From Balanoglossus misakiensis (lineage: Eukaryota > Hemichordata), in NCBI GenBank assembly GCA_040954595.2, contig CM082598.2, positions 6,448,001 through 6,512,000 of the forward strand: DNA of 64,000 bases, written 5' to 3'. The notes under the pieces are model-generated. The model worked only from the letters and a program-made list of their open reading frames with translations. It was not told the origin of the DNA and made no database searches. Below are positions 27,501 through 36,200 of this stretch, piece after piece. The position numbers and the translations under genes are program-made. The first letter of the stretch is position 1. The number at the start of each line of letters is the position of its first letter.

Positions 27501-30207
27501 AAATTATGCAATCAGTCCACACTCATGATCAGTTTTGTGTCAGAATTATAGTCATAGCAACATTTCGAGTAAGACTTTACCAGAAGAACTTGTTTTCGTT
27601 GCGGTTCTGATTGGGGCCGTTTTAAACTGGGGTTTGTTTGGCGACTTTTAGGACCAAAGGATGGAAGTGCGGCCATGGTCACATCACACATGCCATGCGG
27701 GGGACTTGCTGGGGGCGTGGGTGCTTGTTGACGGTGCTGAGAGGAGTCGGCCAGTTTTAGCTTGTACTTCAGGCCGAATAGTGCAGTTTCGACCCAATTT
27801 ACGTCTTATAAATTTTAGAAAGTATAATACATTGTAATAGTGCAGTATGGTATGTCATGAAAAACAGCTCCCGTAGGATTTTTGTGCTAAAATTGATTTT
27901 TTTTGCTGTTTTGGCTTCTATGGGGACCAAACTACCCGAAAATGATGGGGTGCAATTTTAAGGGCCCCTCTATCATATTTTTCTGAGGGGGGGGTACTTC
28001 CGTTTTGTGGTATGATGTGTATTCCCGTTGGATTTTTGTGCTAAAATTGATTTGTTTTGCTGTTTTGGCTTCTATGGGGACCCAACTACCCAAAAATGAT
28101 GGGGTGCAAATTTTAGGGCCCCTCCATCATATTTTTCTGGGGGGGGGTACTTCCGTTTTGTGGTATGATATGTATTCCCGTAGGATTTTTGTGCTAAAAT
28201 TGATTGTTTTTGCTGCTTTGGCTTCAATGGGGACCCAACTACCCGAAAATGATGGGGTGCAATTTTTAGGGCCCCTCCATCACTTTTTTTCTGGGAGGGT
28301 ACTCCCGTTTTGGCCTCCCCGAAGATATTTATTCACCTATTTATTCACCCATTACAGTGGAGCTCTAACGGACGCTAGGTCGCTTGTTTTATTTAAACAC
28401 TATTTATACAGATAACTACCAGTAATGACATCATTGCACAACTCTACTTGATATTGTTGAACCACTCAGTGGAAATTTATTTTAATGATGATAGATTTAT
28501 CGCTTGTCACGTAAAATTCCTTTTATTTCCCCTTTGATCGACATCATCCGGTCTGCACACCTTGGCTACTTTGTGCTGAGAACAGTCTGATGCCCTCCTA
28601 CAGGAAATAAACATAGTTTGGATAGCACAGATGTTTGATCTGTTTCTACATAAATCTTCACATCTCTCAAATTTCTCTTTTATTTCCCCTATAATCGACA
28701 TCGTCCAGTCTGCACAGCTTGGCTACTTTGTGCTGAGAACAGTTCGATGCCCTCCTACAAGAAATAAACATAGTTTGGTTAGCACTGATGTTTGATCTGT
28801 TTCTACATAAATCTTCACATCTCTCAAATTTCTCTTTTATTTCCCCTATGATCGAAATCACACAGTCTGCACAGCTTGGCTACTTTGTGCTGAGAACAGT
28901 CTGATGCCCTCCTACAGGAAATAAACATAGTTTGGTTAGCACAGATGTTTGATCTGTTCGTACATAAATCTTCACATCTCTCAAATTTCTCTTTAATTTC
29001 CCCATTGATTGACTTCGTCAAGTCTGCACAGCTTGGCTACTTTGTGCTGAGAACAGTCTGATGCCCTCCAACAGGAAATAAACATAGTTTGGTTAGCACA
29101 GATGTTTGATCTGTTTCTACATAAATCTTCACATCTCTCAAATTTGTCATCATATTGGAGATGAGATGTTATTTATTCCAAATTGGCAAATGTTTCTTCT
29201 GTCAATTCTACTAAATTTCACTGTAGTTGTTGGCTAAATTTTCTTCTACATTGTGTAGGTTGCAAAAATAAATTGGTCACATTCAGTAAATGTTAACTAA
29301 CATTTATACATCAGTATCAGTTGTGATGTGTTCATTCATTGATAGAAAAATAAATAAATAAAGTTCAGTTTAAAATTGATGTATTTGTTATCGGTAATGT
29401 TATTTGTTTTGCAAGTTGTCAAATTTGAGTTTGTTTGTGAATTATTCGTAGTAACTTTTCTTTATGTATCAACTGCCAGATATTTTGTCAGAATTCTTTT
29501 AGCTCGTTAAAATGCATGTATAAAACTGAATTACACATCTTGTGTGTAGAGTCTATACAGTTTCTGTTCACATGCCATTTTACTGTTGTTATCCACAAGG
29601 GAGTTTGCAATGACAATTTGTCATTTGTGTGTTTGTTCGATCGTTCATTTTAACAAAATAACCTCATGTTACATGTTACAGTTTTCTTGACACCCTCATC
29701 ATGCTCCTCCTTCATTACTAACAGGATGGAGACACACCTTTGCACATTGCAGCAAGGGATGGTGATGAAGGCCGTGCCAGATTGTTATTGGAACACAAAG
29801 CTGATGTGACCATACAAAACAAGGTAAATACCAACCTGACTTATGCAGGTTAATTCTATCAGTATGGAAACAATTGTTTGTTTGTTTGTTTGTTTGTTTG
29901 TTTGTTTGTTTGTTCGTCCGTCCGTCCGTCCGTCCGTCCGTCCGTCCGTCCGTCCGTCCGTTTGTTTGTTTGTTTGTTTGTTTGTTTGCTTGTTTGTTTG
30001 TTTGTTTAAGAAAACACAGTACATTTCAATTTTTGTGACATTGTTCTCGTGCTCTTCCTTCATGACTTACAGAAAGGAGACCCCTTTGCATTTTGCAGCA
30101 TATGTCATATAATTTTGTCATTGTCCTTTGAATCAAAACTGCTCCCTCTATCGGGTCAGTGTTATACTGGCAGGTGTGGAAACGATTTGCATTCCTTTCT
30201 TTCGTTG

Positions 30208-30248
<41 letters not shown>

Positions 30249-33200
30249 TAATCAATCAAATTATCTGTCAGACAATGACCCAATAGTATGCAGAAAACTC
30301 TTGTTAACCTCGCAATAAGGGCTATGACTTTGATGTGGTTATTGTTTGATCAATTTTGAACAATCATTGTATTGAAGGAAATTAATTGGAAGTCTTCATC
30401 ATACTCCTCATATTTACAAAGACATTGAGTTGGCATGTAAGGATTGTGTTGGTTGATATTCATTCTGGAGTATTCCCTCCTACCTGGTTTTCATCCAAAA
30501 ATATTCTTTGATATCAATCACGTGTTCTGGCCATGTGACCACGGCATTGTCATATCCAGATAACGGGCAAGCAATATTTCTACATGCAGTAAAAGCTTTT
30601 TTCTGGCTACGATTATACTTTAAAACTGCCAGACACGTAACATGTATCAGGTATGGTGCCTCATCAGCCTCATTGCATTTCGTCTGCACGGTCTTTGTCT
30701 GCACCACGTTGCTGAAGTTGCCCGTCATCTGGAAATTTGAATGCCAACGTAACTGCGTCTGACATCTTTTGAATTTGAATAATTGAATGTCATGCTGAAT
30801 ACTTGAAGAATACTATCAATCAATCAATCAATCAAAAACATTTATATGGCGCCAATATCCAGAGAACTGTTCAGTGGCGCCCGATGGTTGTTCACACACT
30901 GTAGGCTGTTTTAAACAAGTCAGTCTTCAGTTTCCCCTTAAAAGAGTCTAGACTGGTAGCTAAACGAATGTCATCAGGTAGTGAGTTCCAGAGCTTTGGA
31001 GCAGCATAAGAAAATGCACGTCCTCCATAGTTGACTTGTTTGTAATGTGTTATTGTCAGAAGGTTCTTTTTCTGAGACCTTAAGCTGCGTGAAGGGGTAT
31101 ATCGGTTAACCATGTCAGAAATGTACTCCGGGGTAAGGCCATGAATGGCCTTATATGTAAGAAGCAAGATCTTGTAATCAATCCTGGCACAAACTGGTAG
31201 CCAATACAGAGAGATGAGAGCGGGAGTAACATGTTCAAACTTCTTCGACCGGGTGATGATTCTTCCTGCTGTATACTAGCTGGTACGAATACCACATTCT
31301 GCTTGTGGTTTCAGATAAGATGCAGATCAGCAGTGCCAATAGTCGTAGAAGTGTATGTGATGTTCTATAAGTCGCTTATTGCTGTGAAAATGAAACTGGT
31401 ATATAGAGACACACGTGCCTATCTCCATGGTCATAACATTAACCTCATTCTTTCATTGTACCGGTAGTAGACAATGTAGTAGTTCTTTAAAATGATTTGG
31501 TGATATAAAGAGACAAGAACTATAGCAATACATCCATTGTTTTTAAAAGAACGAACTGATAAAATTTGACTTATAGGTGTGCATGCTTTAATCATCTGAT
31601 TCATGTATTCATCTATGAAAAATTGTGATCCATTTTCAGAACGGAGTGACTCCTTGTCAAGTGGCAGGAAGGAACGTTGAGCGGGGTGCAGGCATCAATA
31701 CTGCAAGAGCTTTTGTGGAATATCATTTTGACAATGAGAAAGTATATCAGGCAAGTATTGAGTTAGATTTAAAAGGGCAAGGTTACTCACTTTTGATAAT
31801 ACAGTCAAATTTGTGTTAGTTACCACCTCTATATAGTGGCCACTTTGTTACAGTCCCTGCTAACATGGACATTTATTGACCTGTCTCTAAAGGCCACCTG
31901 TCTATTAAGGTCAGTTTAGGAAAGTCACTATGACTGGCCAATTTGGACTATGAGATTTGACTGTATTTCATTTATTTACCAATTGGCTCTTTCTGTTGTT
32001 CTAAAAGATGCTCATTGACCAGTTTTTAAAGCTTACCAGCAACTCACACCCAGTGACACATGGAGATTTAAATCCATTTATTTTTTACCAAAATTATTTA
32101 ACAATAGTGTCCGTAATATGCATGGTGTGGTAAAATTGTCATATATCAAATGTACTTTACAGCTTGCTCATTCAATCATATATATTCTGTTTTCATCAAT
32201 GAAAATACAGGCAGTTATAAACTCCGTGTATGACAGAGATGGCAAAAGAGACCTGATCAACCATCATAAGGTATGTTGTAATGTTGATAATAAATGGCTA
32301 TGAAAACATATCATATCACTAGTGTACTTGAATTTATCTTCTATATTTATAACATGGAAAACATAAAACCAGACTGTCATATAAATTGTTAACTACATAC
32401 TTATTCTATTGTGCCAGCTAGGAAGGCATTAAAGGGACATTAGCTATAACTTTTGGCTTTATTTCCAGATTTTTTTCCTTTTGTGTACAAAATGCAATTT
32501 CATGTTCTTCTCCAAACTGCATGCTAATATGCCCAGTACTCAGCTTGTGTATATTGCCTGTCTCTGTAACAACCATTGTTATTGTTGACTCATGAATTCT
32601 AATCCGGACTTCAATTCAAATTTTGCAAAATAACAATGTTGAATATACACAAAGAGTACACAACTATCGAGGTATGCGACACAAAGAGATGACAAACTTA
32701 GGCAAATACAAGTTATGGAAAAAATATGTTAAATTTGGCAGCTCATGAGGCTTTAACTATGCGTTATTTCTATAGTGTTAATGATAGCTTCCACATCATA
32801 AGCACATCATAATAGTGTAGTTAACAATGTAAATTATATTTTTTGATACTAGCGTTTTTATCAATATCTTTTCTGAAGCAAAATGTCATGTGACTTCTTT
32901 TAAGACATGGTGTTTAATTGAAAGGCATGTAAATTGAGTGTAAAAATTCCCAATATATATAACACATAACGTATCTGTTCAAATTCTGACAGGTGTTTTC
33001 CCGCCAAAAAGAATTCACTACGCTCATGAGACAACCTGGTGTCAAACGTAACACTACAAAGATTGTGTTAGCTGGATACGGTGGGAATGGCAAAACTACA
33101 CTCAAAGAATCATTGCAGCGGGTGTGTAGAAATCTTTGATGATAAATACCAATTATTGCTGTTTGTGAGGAGTGAAGGATTTGTTCAAATGTCAAAGTTT

Positions 33201-36200
33201 TCATCAAGACTACATTTCAGTGGAAATCAGGGTACATATTTTGTTGACCAACCAATTCTCCAAATATTTTATATGATTACAATATGATGGGCATTAATCC
33301 AGCTCGCTGATTGGCTCGAGCCGGGGCTAATATCCTCGACAAGAAGTCCTGGACCCTGAACAGTGAATAACTAAAAAATAAACGAAATGGGTCACGTAGA
33401 ACAGAACGCCTCGCCTCGCTCAGTGATTATTTCCCGCCAAATATGCTAAGTTTCACCTGAGAGGTTTTATATCCACAACCAAATACTCTCGCTACCTGTT
33501 TATATCCTCTAAATTGTGAGAAAATCATCACTTATGTCCATATATTGCATTGCAGAACTTTCTGCAAGCAAAACTGACTCGACGGTCAGAAGAGAAAGCA
33601 CCTTTACCAGGGAACATGCAGTATACACCAACACCCGGCATAGATGTAGCCACATTGTCCATACCCAAGATTGGCAAGTTCAGTGTGTGGGACTTTGCAG
33701 GACAAACAGAATACTATGTCACACATAATATGTTCTTAAGAGTTGAGAATGCAGTGGTTTTATTGGTCTTCAAAATGTCTGATGACAAGAAGGATGTAGT
33801 TTGGACACCAAGAAAACTTATGCAACAGCAGAGACAAGAGGTGGGTTGTTGTTCTTTTGTTATTGATGATCATTGATATTAATATTTTGGGCAATTGTGA
33901 AATTAAGGTAAAGATGAAACTCAGAAAAGGCACAGCGCATATATTATTTTTTTACTAAGCAGTGCATCAGTGAATTTGTTGGTGCAATATAGTGAATCAA
34001 ATTAAAGTAAAGATGAAAGGCACAGTATATATATTTGTGAAACATTTATCTGTTTGTGTTTTTATCCAGATTTGGGGATTGATTGAATATAATATGATTG
34101 ATGATTGTATATTCTTCTTCATGTCTTTCTTTAATAGGTGACATCATGGCTTGCATTCCTTAAGGCAATCATACCACAAGATATGGATGAGGATGGGAGT
34201 AAACCTACAGTGATATTGATTGGAAGCAAGGCTGATTTGTTGAAAGCTGAACACAAGAAAGAAGGTATGTTCAGTACATGCTTAGATAATAGGTGACAAG
34301 AGCGAGGGTATTCACACAATTGGGAGCCTGGTGTGGGAGTACACTCAATTTGATTAAAATCAGATGTAGTGTTGGGCGCCTTCTTTACCGTTGCTGATTC
34401 TTGGCTGTTCTGTTTGGAAAAGACACCCACACCACATCTGAACCTATGTCATAGGAGATCTATGTTTCGTTCTCACCCTTTCTCAATGTGATATATCTGG
34501 GATATATTCAAGGAGAGCACAAGAGGACACAGCAGACAGTTGTTCATTTAACTTCAGGGAGACTTGTAGTACAGTTTATTACTACGCATGCGCACTCTAC
34601 GTCATCATGAATACATGCATATATTACACTCAAACCAGTCAGAAAACTGGAGTTGTGACAAAACAATTTAACTTGAACATTAGAAATGCATGTCGTGCAC
34701 ATGACCAGTTCCGTAACATCGGGAAAGCCACTCTATGATTGGTCGAATGGATCCATTTGCTGAAAGGGTTGAAGCAAGGTGACTTTTTACGATTAAGCTA
34801 ACCGAGCCCAATTTATCCAAGTCTTACCCCATTCCTGTAACAACCTAAATCTCCAGATATCTGTACTTGCTTTTACAAACAAAAAACTAACAAGTCAAGT
34901 TCCTATTCAACATTTTACCTATTTAGATAGTGTGATTGATGTAGAATTTCACCGGGTGCCTTATACAAAGCAGTAAAGTGGCCTCTTCTGTGTACATGTC
35001 CATACTTTGTAAATAAAAACCTATCAGAAAGATTATTACTTTTTCTTGATAGCTGAATTGGTGATGAGGGAAATACTCCAGACAGCTCAGAAGACCTTTG
35101 GCAAATACCTGAATATTCTTGATGAGACATTCATACTGAATTGTCACAACTCACAGCATAATGATATGCACAGATTGCGTGAATGTCTACGTAGTGCAAA
35201 GGTATGGTTATATCAATATTCTGCAATGTGTGACTGGATTCAACATGTCAATTCATTAGGGCCATATTTGACAAAGGCATGCTTACATCACATGTTACTG
35301 TCATGTAATGCATAGAGTCCAAGACAGCCAACTATCAGATAGCAATAACTGAACTCTAATCAGTGGGAAATAAGTCAAGGTTGTATACTTTTGACTTACT
35401 GGGTATCAGAACTGTCTAAAATAATGGGCTGTGTCTGTACAGGGTGAATATCACCGTTGCCAGTATTGTTCGAGTTGCTCTGTCTGAATGTTCATTTCAC
35501 CAAACAACAGTATTATGGGGTCACACAGGGATCATTAAGATGTTTCTGAAACATCTCAGATGAAATACTGGCGTAAATTATCATGTGTGAATGGTTAAAG
35601 TGGTCCTGAAACTTCTCAGATTTGAGACGGCTTTGGTCAGACCTGAGCCAGTGTAAGGATTAACACCTCTCCGCAACCCAATTGTCTACAGGGCTGAGTC
35701 TCAGCACCTATACATAAACTTTGTGCGTGTGTGGACAGAATGCAACTGAAAAGATTAATGCTCTGTGTTTACTATAGGCAAATAGTGTCCCTGAAACGTT
35801 TTGAATTTTACCCTGTCTGAACCTGGTATATGTTGGTGTGTTAATGTTACAGAGAGAAGAATACATACCAAAGTTGTGTGAAATGATACTTGATGAAAAA
35901 AGCAAATGGATTGTGAGCAGTTTCCCGGTCATCAAATGGAAAACATATGTAGAAAGAGTAAAAGAGTTAGATCTGATCATTGATGAAGAGTTTCTAAAGA
36001 AAGCTACAAGATATCTTCACTACCTTGGGGAGGTAAGTTTATTATAGAAATTATTGCTGATGACATTACCCCCTTGATCAATAGGTTAAGAAATCCATGA
36101 AGGATACTGTAAAATGTGTTATTTTCGGGAGCAATAAATTTTCGTGAAATACGCTAGAGCCCAAAAAGATGTGAAAATAAAAAGTCGCGTAAAATGTTTT

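Noticed and set aside
29843-30112. Open frame of VCLF/RPSV repeats
   Set aside because: Pure microsatellite translation.
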